A stretch of DNA of 64,000 bases from contig NZ_JACIDS010000001.1 in the NCBI RefSeq assembly GCF_014196455.1, positions 1 to 64,000 on the forward strand, given 5' to 3'. The position numbers and the translations under genes are program-made. Positions 8,484 to 16,911 of this stretch are shown one piece after another. Source of the DNA: Kaistia hirudinis. Lineage in GTDB: Bacteria > Pseudomonadota > Alphaproteobacteria > Rhizobiales > Kaistiaceae. The notes under the pieces were generated by a model, which saw only the letters and a list, made by a program, of their open reading frames with translations, ran no database searches and was not told the DNA's origin. The first letter of the stretch is position 1; the number at the start of each line of letters is the position of its first letter.

Positions 8484-9298
8484 GCCGCCGCTCCCGGGCC
8501 GTGCAAGGCGGCCGTCAGCGTGTCGCAGAGCGCGTGGAATTCGGGCGACGAGAAGAGGTCCGGCGTGCGGGGGCGGGCGAAGGGAACCTTGATGATCTCG
8601 GCGATGCGGCCGGGCTTTGCATGCATCACCACGACCTCGTCGGCGAGGAAGACGGCCTCGTCTATGCCATGCGTGACGAGAAGGGTCGTGGTCTGCCGCG
8701 CCGCCCAGATCCGCTGCAGTTCGAGGTTCATCTGGCGGCGCAGGATCTGGTCGAGCGCGCCGAAGGGCTCGTCGAGCAGGAGGACGGACGGGTCGGAGAC
8801 GAGCGAGCGGGCAATGGCGACACGCTGGCGCATGCCGCCCGAAAGCTGGCTCGGCAGCGCGTCCTCATAGCCCTTGAGACCGACGAGATCGATCAGCGCA
8901 CGGATCTTCTCGTTGTTCGGCTTGATCGGCCGGCCGAGAATCTGCAGCGGGAAGGCGACATTGGCGAAGACGTTGCGCCAGGGCAGCAGCGCCGGATCCT
9001 GGAAGGCGATGCCGAGCTCGCCTTCTTTCCGAAACTGCTCGGGATGCTTCGAGCGGATCAGGATCGCGCCATCGTCCGGCTGTTCGAGCCCAGCGACCAT
9101 GCGCAGCAGCGTGGACTTGCCGCAGCCGGAGGGGCCGATGAGCGCGACGAAGGAGCCGCGCGTCACCTTCAGCGAGATCGGCGCCAGCGCGACGACGGGA
9201 CCGCGCGGCGTCGGGAAGGTTTTCCCCGCCTGGTCGATGATCAGGTCGACAGCGGCTTCGGGTGGCGTCGGGGATGTATTGATCGTCATGTAGGTCAT
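8480..9298 (-). CDS. ABC transporter ATP-binding protein (SsuB/TauB type)
   Basis: A 272-residue nucleotide-binding subunit. Visible motifs are Walker A GPSGCGKST, the Q-loop region AFQDPALLPWRNV, the signature LSGGMRQR, Walker B VLLLDEPFGALD and the switch histidine in LVTHGIDEA. The subfamily powers nitrate/sulfonate/taurine/pyrimidine-type importers that use NMT1/THI5 binding proteins. The in-frame reading extends further upstream, but the ATG at 9298 overlaps the preceding amidohydrolase stop as ATGA, so I place the start there. It pairs with the fused permease directly downstream and probably with the binding protein at 5136-6116. Confidence 0.92.
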   Translation of the reverse strand: MTYMTINTSPTPPEAAVDLIIDQAGKTFPTPRGPVVALAPISLKVTRGSFVALIGPSGCGKSTLLRMVAGLEQPDDGAILIRSKHPEQFRKEGELGIAFQDPALLPWRNVFANVAFPLQILGRPIKPNNEKIRALIDLVGLKGYEDALPSQLSGGMRQRVAIARSLVSDPSVLLLDEPFGALDQILRRQMNLELQRIWAARQTTTLLVTHGIDEAVFLADEVVVMHAKPGRIAEIIKVPFARPRTPDLFSSPEFHALCDTLTAALHGPGAAA

Positions 9299-10635
9299 GG
9301 CTGTGCCAGAAACGCCTTGGCGGCCTCCCCATGTTCCGCGCGCAGCCGGGCGAGGTCGACACCGATCGGCGCGCCGTTCTCGACGCGCCAGTCGCCCGCG
9401 ATCATGACGCGGTCGGCGGCATGCGCGCCGCACAACACCAGGGCGGCGATCGGATCGCCGGAGCCGGAAAAGCGCAACTCGTCGAGCGTGAAGAGCGCGA
9501 AATCCGCCTGCTTGCCGACCGCGATCTTGCCGATATCCGAGCGGCCGACGAGCGCCGCCGAGCCCTCGGTCGCCCAGCGCAGCGCGTCGAGATGCGTCAC
9601 CGTCTCCGCATCATAGCGCAGGCGTCCGATCATCAGCGCGTGGCGGACCTCCTCCATCATGTTGGAGGCATCGTTGGAGGCCGAGCCGTCGACGCCGAGC
9701 CCGACGATCGCGCCGGCGGCCTCCAGCTCCTTGGTGCGGCAGATACCGGAGGCGAGCACCATGTTCGACGTCGCGCAATGGCAGACGCCGACGCGGTGCC
9801 GGCCGAGCCGCACCACCTCGCCATCGTCGAAATGGATGCCATGCGCCAGCCAGACGCGCTCGTTCAGCCAGCCGACGGATTCGAGATAGTCGAGCGGGCG
9901 CATGCCGAAGCGCGACAGGCAGAAATCGTTCTCGTCCTCGGTCTCGCCGAGATGGGTATGGAGCCGGCAATCATGCTTCGCCGCGAGGTCCGCCGCTGCG
10001 CACATCATGTCCCGCGTCACGTTGAACGGCGCGCAGGGCGCGAGCGCGACCGTGGTCATCGCTCCGTCCGAGCGGTCGTGATAGCGGCCGATGACGCGCT
10101 CGCAATCGGCGATTACCGCGTCGTCATCCTGCATCAGCCGCTCGTCGGCGACGCCGCCGCTCTTGGTGCCCATATTGATGACGCCGCGCGTCAGCGCGAT
10201 GCGCATGCCGAGCCGCGCGGCCTCCTCCGCCTCGATGTCGACGGCGTCGGGCATGTCGGCCGGGAAGACGAAGAGATGGTCGGAGGCCGTGGTGCAGCCG
10301 GACATCAGGAGTTCCGTCAGCGCGGCACGGACCGCGAGGCGGAAGCGGTCGCGGTTGAGATAGGAGCCCCAGCGCGGATAGAGCGCCTTCAGCCAGGGGA
10401 AGAGTTCCTTGTTGATCGCGGCCGGATGGGCGCGCGTCAGCGTCTGGAAGAAATGGTGATGCGTGTTGACGAGACCCGGGAGGATCACATGCCGCGACGC
10501 CTCGAACACCGTGTCGTGGATGGGGTCGGGAGCGCCGGCGCCGACCAGCTCCATGATGCGCCCGCCTTTCACGACGATGCCGCGCTCGGCGCCCGTCGCG
10601 AGGACGGCGATGGGGTCCTTAAGCCAGAGGCGCAT
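9295..10635 (-). CDS. Amidohydrolase, 8-oxoguanine deaminase-like
   Basis: A 446-residue member of the COG0402 deaminase group. Metal ligands are visible in LVNTHHHFFQTL (about residue 65), HTHLGETEDE (about 235), LAHGIHF and the aspartate of GVDGSASND (about 315), with the CHCATSNMVLASG segment between. This combination resembles 8-oxoguanine deaminases, which convert 8-oxoguanine to urate; guanine or cytosine-type deaminases are the alternatives. I prefer the ATG at 10635, which has GGTGAG five bases upstream, over the GTG at 10644. It heads an operon with an ABC importer (overlap of four bases), which suggests that the imported compound is its substrate or precursor. Confidence 0.8.
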   Translation of the reverse strand: MRLWLKDPIAVLATGAERGIVVKGGRIMELVGAGAPDPIHDTVFEASRHVILPGLVNTHHHFFQTLTRAHPAAINKELFPWLKALYPRWGSYLNRDRFRLAVRAALTELLMSGCTTASDHLFVFPADMPDAVDIEAEEAARLGMRIALTRGVINMGTKSGGVADERLMQDDDAVIADCERVIGRYHDRSDGAMTTVALAPCAPFNVTRDMMCAAADLAAKHDCRLHTHLGETEDENDFCLSRFGMRPLDYLESVGWLNERVWLAHGIHFDDGEVVRLGRHRVGVCHCATSNMVLASGICRTKELEAAGAIVGLGVDGSASNDASNMMEEVRHALMIGRLRYDAETVTHLDALRWATEGSAALVGRSDIGKIAVGKQADFALFTLDELRFSGSGDPIAALVLCGAHAADRVMIAGDWRVENGAPIGVDLARLRAEHGEAAKAFLAQP

Positions 10636-10673
10636 GTCGCTCACCGTTCAGTGCAGTGCCCCATAGATTCGCG

Positions 10674-10788
10674 CCGTCATCCCGGCGAAAGCCGGGATCC
10701 ATCCAGCCTGAGGCGGCCGGGTGGACACATGACGGCAACGCGCCAGGCAGCACGGCTGCATGGATCCCGGCTTTCGCCTGGATGACGG
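10674..10788. repeat. Palindromic intergenic repeat element
   Basis: Two 28-base arms (10674-10701 and 10761-10788) are inverted copies with one mismatch, beginning CCGTCATCCCGGCGAAAG on the left. They are separated by 59 bases, so the transcript would form a long hairpin. Elements with this CGTCATCCCGGC..AAAGCCGGGATCC signature are common interspersed repeats in alphaproteobacterial genomes. It lies between the aldehyde dehydrogenase and the amidohydrolase, where it may also weaken readthrough. I noticed no second copy in this window. Confidence 0.85.
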
Positions 10789-10821
10789 CAGTATCGCGGA
10801 AAAGGCAGTACCGCCCGCCCA

Positions 10822-12261
10822 TCACTTCTCCGCCTCCGGATCCCAGCCGAGCACCGCCTTCACTTCGAGGAACTCGCGCAGGCCGTGTTCGCCGAGTTCG
10901 CGGCCATTGCCGGATTGCTTGTAGCCGCCGAAGGGGGCTTCGAAATCGAACCAGGGATTGTTGATGAAGATGCGGCCGGCGCGGATCTTTGTCGCTGTGG
11001 CGCGGGCGTGACCCAAATCGCGCGAATAGACATAGCCGGCGAGGCCGTAGAGCGTGTCGTTGGCGAGGCGAACAGCCTCGTCCTCGTCGTCATAGGTGAG
11101 GATGGAGAGCACCGGCCCGAAGATCTCCTCGCGGGCGATCCGCATGTCCGGCGTGACGTCGGCGAAGATGGTCGGGCGCACGAAATAGCCGCGGTTGAAC
11201 TCCTGCGGCCGCCCCGGACCGCCATAAGCGAGCGTCGCGCCCTCGGCGATGCCAGCCTCGATCATGCCCTGCACCTTCGCGAACTGCGCCGCGCCGGCGA
11301 CGGGGCCGGTCGTCGTCTCGTCGAGGGTCGGGTCGCCGACGATCATGGTTTCGGCCACGGCCTTCGCCCGCGCGATCACCTCGTCATGCTGGCTGCGATG
11401 CACCAGCATGCGCGTTGGCGCGATGCAGGACTGGCCGGAATTGATGAAGCAGCGCTTCACGCCGTCGGTCACGGCGAGGTCGAGATCCGCGTCGGGCAGC
11501 ACGATGTTGGCCGATTTGCCGCCGAGCTCCTGATGCACGCGCTTGACCGTATCGGCGGCGTCCTTGGCGATCTGGACGCCGGCGCGGGTCGACCCGGTGA
11601 AGGAGATCATGTCGATATCGGGATGACGCGACATGGCCGCGCCGACTTCGGGTCCGGTGCCGTTGACGAGGTTGAACACACCCTTCGGCACGCCGGCCTC
11701 GTGCAGCACTTCGGCAAGCAGGAAGGCGGAGAGCGGCGAGAGTTCCGAAGGTTTCAGCACGACCGTGCAGCCGGCGGCGAGGGCGGGCGCGAGCTTGGTG
11801 ACGATCTGGTTGAGCGGCCAGTTCCACGGCGTGATCAGGCCGCAGACGCCGATCGGCTCCAGCAGGATGCGCGACTGGCCGTGGGCCTGTTCGAAGTCGA
11901 AGGCCGCGAGAACCTTGGCGAAGCTCTCGAAATAGACAATCGAGGAATCGGTCTGAAGCGCCCAGGAAAGCCATTTCGGCGAGCCCATCTCGGCGGTGAC
12001 GGCAGCGGCGAGTTCCGCCTGCCGCGCCTTGAAGACCGCGACGATGCGCGCGAACAGGGCGAGCCGCTCTTCCTTGCTCGTTGCGGAAAAGGCCGGAAAG
12101 GCGCGCCGTGCGGCGGCCACGGCACGGTCGACATCGGCGGCCGAGCCGAGGCTGATCCGGCCGGCCGGTTCTTCGGTCGCGGGGTTGATCACGTCATGCG
12201 GACGAGGCACTGCCGGAGGAACGAGGGCGCCGTCGATATAGAAGAGGGTGGTGTCAGCCAA
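10822..12261 (-). CDS. NAD(P)-dependent aldehyde dehydrogenase
   Basis: A 479-residue aldehyde dehydrogenase with the expected motifs: TPWNWPLNQ (cofactor site, about residue 145), FTGSTRAG, the general-base glutamate in HQELGGKSANIVL (about 245) and the nucleophilic cysteine in FINSGQSCIAPTRML (about 280). It oxidises an aldehyde to an acid in the cytosol. The start appears to be TTG at 12261, preceded by AGAGGA at about eight bases; no ATG lies nearby. It follows the HDAC-family deacetylase by 12 bases and an aminotransferase, the order expected for polyamine or omega-amino compounds (deacetylate, transaminate, oxidise), though the substrate is inferred. Confidence 0.9.
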   Translation of the reverse strand: MADTTLFYIDGALVPPAVPRPHDVINPATEEPAGRISLGSAADVDRAVAAARRAFPAFSATSKEERLALFARIVAVFKARQAELAAAVTAEMGSPKWLSWALQTDSSIVYFESFAKVLAAFDFEQAHGQSRILLEPIGVCGLITPWNWPLNQIVTKLAPALAAGCTVVLKPSELSPLSAFLLAEVLHEAGVPKGVFNLVNGTGPEVGAAMSRHPDIDMISFTGSTRAGVQIAKDAADTVKRVHQELGGKSANIVLPDADLDLAVTDGVKRCFINSGQSCIAPTRMLVHRSQHDEVIARAKAVAETMIVGDPTLDETTTGPVAGAAQFAKVQGMIEAGIAEGATLAYGGPGRPQEFNRGYFVRPTIFADVTPDMRIAREEIFGPVLSILTYDDEDEAVRLANDTLYGLAGYVYSRDLGHARATATKIRAGRIFINNPWFDFEAPFGGYKQSGNGRELGEHGLREFLEVKAVLGWDPEAEK

Positions 12262-12273
12262 GCTTCTGTCCTC

Positions 12274-13410
12274 TTACGCGTCGGGCGCCGGCACGCGCGC
12301 CAGATTCGCCGCGGCGCGGGTGATTGCCGCGTCCTGGTGGGGCTGGAGGTCCTGCCACGCCATGCCGGCGATCAAGGGTTGGAACGGGTCGTCAACGGTG
12401 CCTCTCTCGCCGGACAGCGCCTCGACGAGGGCCATGGCGAGGAAGGGGACCGAGGGGCGGTGATAGCCGCCCTCATGCGTGACGAGGACGCGCCCGCCGC
12501 ACAGCGTATCGGCAGCGCCGAGAATGCCCGTCGTCATCGCGGCGAAGGTCTGCCCGTCGAGCATCATGCGCGCCTGCGGATCATAGGCGCCAGCATCGAA
12601 GCCCGAGGCGATGATGATGAAATCGGGCTTGAAGCGATCGAGCGCCGGCAGCACGACGCGGTCCATCACTGCGAGATAGGCGCCGATGCCGGAGCCGGGC
12701 GGCAGGGGAACGTTGAGATTGGCGCCTTCGCCCGCACCGGCGCCGATGGTCTCGACCGCGCCGGAATTGGCCGGATAGCAATTGTCCTGGTGGATCGAGA
12801 TGGTCAGGACCGACGGGTCGTCGAAGAAGATGCTCTCCGCGCCATTGCCGTGATGCACGTCCCAATCGACGATCGCCACACGGGCAAGGCCATGGGCGGC
12901 CTGTGCGTGGCGCGCGGCGAGCGCGCCATGATTGAAAATGCAGAAGCCATAGCCATGCGCCGCGACGGCGTGGTGGCCCGGCGGGCGGACGAGCGCATAG
13001 GCATTGGCGACCTTGCCCGCGACGATCGCATCGACCGCCTCCAGCATGCCGCCCGCCGCCAGCGCTGCGATTTCATAGCCGCCGGGGCCGAAGGGCGTGT
13101 CGCCGCCGAGCGCGCCGAGGCAGGCGTCGCCGCCATCGCCGGCGCTCATTTGCTTCAGCTTCGCGAGATAGGCCGGTGCATGGACGCGCGCAAGTTCGGT
13201 TTCGCTGGCCTCGCGCGGTTTGATCAGGGTCAGCTTCTCGGTGAGACCGGCGACGTCGAGCAGGTTCTTGATCCGCCGCTTGCTCGCCGGGCTTTCCGAC
13301 GCCTCGTCGGGCTCGACCACGCCGCGGCCGGATTTCAGGAATCCGGCCAGCGCCGTGGTGTCGTGCCACATCAGCAGTTCATGCCAGACGAGGCCGGTCG
13401 CCCGCTTCAT
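12274..13410 (-). CDS. Histone deacetylase-family amidohydrolase (acetylpolyamine amidohydrolase type)
   Basis: A 378-residue zinc hydrolase of the arginase-deacetylase fold. Landmarks are RPPGHHAV (tandem active-site histidines, about residue 135), DWDVHHGNGAE (about 175), SGFDAGAYDP (zinc-binding aspartate, about 265) and the EGGYH segment near 315. Bacterial relatives remove acetyl groups from acetylpolyamines or related amides. It overlaps the upstream aminotransferase by four bases (ATGA) and is followed by an aldehyde dehydrogenase, so an acetylated diamine is a sensible candidate. Other small acylamides cannot be excluded. Confidence 0.88.
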   Translation of the reverse strand: MKRATGLVWHELLMWHDTTALAGFLKSGRGVVEPDEASESPASKRRIKNLLDVAGLTEKLTLIKPREASETELARVHAPAYLAKLKQMSAGDGGDACLGALGGDTPFGPGGYEIAALAAGGMLEAVDAIVAGKVANAYALVRPPGHHAVAAHGYGFCIFNHGALAARHAQAAHGLARVAIVDWDVHHGNGAESIFFDDPSVLTISIHQDNCYPANSGAVETIGAGAGEGANLNVPLPPGSGIGAYLAVMDRVVLPALDRFKPDFIIIASGFDAGAYDPQARMMLDGQTFAAMTTGILGAADTLCGGRVLVTHEGGYHRPSVPFLAMALVEALSGERGTVDDPFQPLIAGMAWQDLQPHQDAAITRAAANLARVPAPDA

Positions 13411-14786
13411 GCCGTGACGCCGTAGTGCTTGGCGGTGGCATCCAATGCCTCGCGGGTGATGTCGAAGATCTCGTCCATTTGGGCCTTCGTGGTGATCAGC
13501 GGCGGCATGAGGCTCATCGTGTCGCCATTGGCGCGCAGCGCCAGCCCGCGCTTCAGCGCCTCGGCGCTGCAGAAATCGCCGATATGGGCCTCATAGGCAT
13601 AGGCCTCGCGGGACGCCTTGTCCTTGACGATCTCGAGGCCGCCCATCAGGCCGACATAGCGGATATCGCCGATCAGCGGATGATCGGCGAAGGCGTCGAG
13701 CTTGGCCTGGAAATAGGGCGCCAGTTCCTTGCCGGCATTTTCGACGATGCCTTCCTCGTCGAGGATGCGGATGTTCTCGAGCGCGACGGCGCAGCAGGCG
13801 GGATGGCCGGAATAGGTGTAGCCGTGATCCCAGGCGCCGCCCTGGTCGATCAGCACGTCGGCGACGCGGTCCGAGATGATCGTGCCGGACAGCGGCAGAT
13901 AGCCGGAGGTGATGGCCTTGCCGACCTGCATGATGTCCGGCTCGATGCCATATTTGTAGCAGCCGAACCACTCGCCGGTGCGGCCGAAGCCCATCACGAC
14001 CTCGTCGACGATCAGCAGGATGTCGTATTTCTTGCAGATGCGCTGGATCTCGGGCCAGTAGGTCATGGGCGGGCAGATCGCGCCGCCCGCGCTCTGCGCC
14101 GGCTCGGCGACGAAGGCCGCGATATTGTCCGCGCCGATTTCCAGGATCTTGTCCTCCAGCCAGGAGGCGGCGAGCACGCCGAACGCGTCCGCATCCATGC
14201 CGAAGCCATTGCGGTACTGATAGGCCGTCTTGATGTGGGTGACGTTGGAGAGCGGCAGGTCGCCGCCGGCCTTGTGCATCGGCCAGATGCCGGAAAGGCT
14301 GGCCGCCATATGCGAGGACCCGTGATAGGCGAGCTCGCGCGCGATGAAGATGCGCTTTTCCGGCTTGCCGAGCAGGTCCCAGTAGCGGCGCGCCAGACGC
14401 GTGCCGGTCTCGTTGGCCTCGGAGCCGGAGGACTGGAAGAAGACGTGGTTGAGATGGCCGGGGAGCATGGAGGTCAGCTTCTCGGCGAGGCTGATCGCGG
14501 CGCGGTGCGTCGTCTTGAAGAAGGACTGGCAGTAAGAGAGTTCCAGCATCTGCGCGGCCGCGGCGTCGACCAGCTCCTTGCGGCCATAGCCGATGTTCAC
14601 ATTGCCGAGGCCGGAGAGCCCGTCGATCAGCCGCTCGCCATCCGTGTCCCAGACATAGATCCCCTCGGCATGCGCCGCGACGCGCGCACCGGTCTGGCGC
14701 AGGCTCGCATGATCGGTGGAGGGGTGCAGGTAATGCGCCCGGTCGAGCACCTGCCAGCTCTGCGTGTCCAGCTCCTTGAAGGCCAT
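13407..14786 (-). CDS. Class III PLP-dependent aminotransferase (omega-amino acid:pyruvate / putrescine type)
   Basis: A 459-residue aminotransferase. It shows the PLP-binding segment VDEVVMGFGRTGEWFG (about residue 260), the Schiff-base lysine in MQVGKAITSGYLPLSG (about 285) and the GHTYSGHPACCAV-like pocket (DHGYTYSGHPACC). Class III enzymes of this length move the terminal amino group of diamines or omega-amino acids to pyruvate. Reading continues open upstream without family similarity; I use the ATG at 14786, which has GGAAA about seven bases upstream and gives the usual length (an ATG at 14798 is the alternative). The HDAC-family deacetylase follows with a four-base overlap. Confidence 0.9.
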   Translation of the reverse strand: MAFKELDTQSWQVLDRAHYLHPSTDHASLRQTGARVAAHAEGIYVWDTDGERLIDGLSGLGNVNIGYGRKELVDAAAAQMLELSYCQSFFKTTHRAAISLAEKLTSMLPGHLNHVFFQSSGSEANETGTRLARRYWDLLGKPEKRIFIARELAYHGSSHMAASLSGIWPMHKAGGDLPLSNVTHIKTAYQYRNGFGMDADAFGVLAASWLEDKILEIGADNIAAFVAEPAQSAGGAICPPMTYWPEIQRICKKYDILLIVDEVVMGFGRTGEWFGCYKYGIEPDIMQVGKAITSGYLPLSGTIISDRVADVLIDQGGAWDHGYTYSGHPACCAVALENIRILDEEGIVENAGKELAPYFQAKLDAFADHPLIGDIRYVGLMGGLEIVKDKASREAYAYEAHIGDFCSAEALKRGLALRANGDTMSLMPPLITTKAQMDEIFDITREALDATAKHYGVTA

Positions 14787-14953
14787 CGTCGTTTCCATCC
14801 GTCCATGTCGTTGGCGCGACGCCATCCGGTCACTTCTCCCGAAGCGTCGGGCGAAGAAAGGAGGTTCGCATTCCACTCGACTAGACCGCGCCGACCGCCC
14901 GGCGGCCATTGCTGCGCTGGCGCAAAAACATGGCAGCGCGTGCGGCTCCTCCT

Positions 14954-15916
14954 TCAGTGGAGCCGTTCGCTGCGATACTGGCCCGGCGCGATGCCGAACT
15001 GCTTCCGGAAGGCGCGGCTGAAATGGGAGAAATCCTTGAATCCGCAATCGAAAGCGATCGTGGCGATCGGCAGGCCGCGCTTCAGCGGATCGGCCAGCGC
15101 GCGGCGGATCCGGTCGAGTCGCTGCGCCTGGATGAAGCGGGCGAGCGGCTGCTCCTCGGCCTCGAACAGCTCATAGAGCCGGCGGAGGGAGATGCCGAGT
15201 TCGGCGGCCACGGAGCGGGGCGAGAGCGCCGCATCGTCGAGCCGGGCAAGGATATGCGCCTTGATGCGCTCGACCTGCGCGAGGCTGCTCGCGGAGACGC
15301 ATTCCGTATCGGCGCCGATGAGCGCGGTGGCGAGCAGTTCCATGACATGCGCCTCCAGCCGGCCGGCGAGCGCGGGCCGGATCTCCTCAGGCTGTTCGCA
15401 GAGGCCGCAGGCGAGGTCGAGGATGAAGCGGCCCGGCAGGCTGCGCGCATCGACCGGCACGGCGATCAGCCGGTCGACATGCGGCACGAGCTCGCGCAGC
15501 GCCGCGCGAGGCACCTTCAGCGAGATCTGCCGATAATGCCCGGAAAAGCGCATCCGGTAAGGCCGGCGGCTGTCGTAGAGCACCATGGAGCGCGGCGTGG
15601 TGATCAGCTCGCGCCCGTCCTGCTCGAAGGCGCATTCCCCCTCGATCTGGATCGTCATCTCGTACCAGCGATCATCGCTGCCGCGAATCTCCGCGTCGGT
15701 GCGGGAGACCTCCAGGCTCGTCGAGACGATATCGGCGAGCGTCACCTCGCCGATCTGCAGCGAGCCGACGCGGCCATAGAAGCCCTCGAAGCTCGGTCGG
15801 GACAGGCGCGTCGGCGGAAAGAGGCTGTTGGTCGCCTCGCGCCAATAGTCGAGCCGCTCGCGCGCCGGCACCGCGTCGGTGGATAGTTCCCGCCAGCCGA
15901 AGCCCATCACCGTCAT
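14954..15916 (-). CDS. AraC-family transcriptional regulator (FeaR-like)
   Basis: A 320-residue regulator. The N-terminal two-thirds match the AraC_binding_2 type sensor (start FGWRELSTDAVPARERLDYWRE). The C-terminal third has two helix-turn-helix motifs, the first around SPRSVAAELGISLRRLYELF and the second around IATIAFDCGFKDFSHFSRAFRKQFG, the classical AraC signature. FeaR relatives activate amine-catabolism genes. It ends 167 bases before the aminotransferase operon and follows the dihydroxyphthalate-decarboxylase-like gene by 12 bases, so it could control either. No operator for it can be assigned from one copy. Confidence 0.88.
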   Translation of the reverse strand: MTVMGFGWRELSTDAVPARERLDYWREATNSLFPPTRLSRPSFEGFYGRVGSLQIGEVTLADIVSTSLEVSRTDAEIRGSDDRWYEMTIQIEGECAFEQDGRELITTPRSMVLYDSRRPYRMRFSGHYRQISLKVPRAALRELVPHVDRLIAVPVDARSLPGRFILDLACGLCEQPEEIRPALAGRLEAHVMELLATALIGADTECVSASSLAQVERIKAHILARLDDAALSPRSVAAELGISLRRLYELFEAEEQPLARFIQAQRLDRIRRALADPLKRGLPIATIAFDCGFKDFSHFSRAFRKQFGIAPGQYRSERLH

Positions 15917-15928
15917 GCGAGCAACTCC

Positions 15929-16906
15929 TCAGCTTGCGAGAATGTCCGATCCCTCGAAGAGGTCCTCGGGGGCGAAGTCGGTCTTGATCAACTCGTCCTC
16001 GCGAAGATAGCGGATCACGGTCTCGAGCATGGTCCGGTTCTTTGCGAGACCAACAGGCCAATAGTCGGTCCCCAGCTCGCGCTCCGCCTCGAGCAGCGAT
16101 TCGAGCGCCCAGGGCAGCATGGTGGAGAGCGCCACCTGGTCGAACAATTTCGCCCGGGCGATTTTCTGCGCCGCGGCGAAGGCATCGAACACGGCTTTCG
16201 CCAATCCGGGATTCGATTTCGCCAATGGCCGCTTGATGGCGAGAATATGCATGGGCGGGAAGATGCCCGTCTTGCGGTAATAGTCGAGCTCGACGCTCTT
16301 CGGCTCGTCGAACAGGCGGCGGACATTGTCCGATGGCCAGGTGCTCGGCGCGCGGGCCGTATAGAGCGCGTCGATCTCGCCGGAGGCGAGCAGTTGCGCG
16401 AGGCTCTTGTCCGTCCGGTGCTCGATCGTGAACTTGCGCGGATAGAGCTGGGGATGCTCGTCGCCGGAGCGCGGGGCTTCGAGGCCGCCGGTCACATAGA
16501 TCGGCGCGGTCCGCGGAAGTCCATGGAATTCCTCGAAGATTCCGCGATGCCAGACGGCAGCCGCCATGTCGAACACCATCAGCCCGACCCGCTTGCCCGC
16601 GAGATCGGCCGGCTTCTCGATGCCGGCATGGGCATTCACGAAGACGGAGGAGAAGCGGAAATGGCGCGAGGGGAAGAGCGGGACGGCGAGATAGGGCCGC
16701 TCCGGCATTTCCAGCGTGCGCAGATAGGTGGCGAGCGGGAACTCGCAGATGTCGAAGACATGGTCCTTGAGCTGGCGGTTGAAGAGCGCCTGCACGCCCA
16801 TCAGTTCGATCTCGTGATCGAAGCCGGCAATGGTGACCTCGCCATTGGCGAGCGGGCGGGTCCGATCGCTGTCGCTGACGCCGATCTTGAGCTTAAGTCC
16901 TGACAT
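15929..16906 (-). CDS. 4,5-dihydroxyphthalate decarboxylase-like protein (cytosolic binding-protein fold)
   Basis: A 325-residue protein with the NMT1-like two-lobe fold. Features include the N-terminal LKIGVSDSDRTRPLANGEV, FDICEFPLATYLRTLE (about residue 55), the hinge segment LAGKRVGLMVFDMAAAVWHRG, and the second-lobe segment GEIDALYTARAPS. It lacks a signal peptide. Length and layout match the 4,5-dihydroxyphthalate decarboxylase family, which are enzymes derived from binding proteins. I use the ATG at 16906; a GTG at 16915 overlaps the previous stop (GTGA) and would add three residues. Partners are an ArcS-core-like protein and a flavin monooxygenase, so decarboxylation of an oxygenated ring acid is possible. 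Real phthalate degradation genes are absent. Confidence 0.75.
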   Translation of the reverse strand: MSGLKLKIGVSDSDRTRPLANGEVTIAGFDHEIELMGVQALFNRQLKDHVFDICEFPLATYLRTLEMPERPYLAVPLFPSRHFRFSSVFVNAHAGIEKPADLAGKRVGLMVFDMAAAVWHRGIFEEFHGLPRTAPIYVTGGLEAPRSGDEHPQLYPRKFTIEHRTDKSLAQLLASGEIDALYTARAPSTWPSDNVRRLFDEPKSVELDYYRKTGIFPPMHILAIKRPLAKSNPGLAKAVFDAFAAAQKIARAKLFDQVALSTMLPWALESLLEAERELGTDYWPVGLAKNRTMLETVIRYLREDELIKTDFAPEDLFEGSDILAS

Positions 16907-16911
16907 ATGCT

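Noticed and set aside
7149-8870. Long plus-strand open frame opposite the fused permease
   Set aside because: Composition is Arg/Glu/Gln-rich shadow with no family motif, while the minus strand encodes a clear permease.
14920-14937. TGCCATG...TTGC resembling sigma-54 before the aminotransferase
   Set aside because: The essential GG is GC and the spacing is one base short.
13407-15047. 546-residue version of the aminotransferase with a long N-terminal extension
   Set aside because: The extra residues overlap the AraC gene, are Arg/Pro-rich and lack similarity; the usual length starts at 14786.
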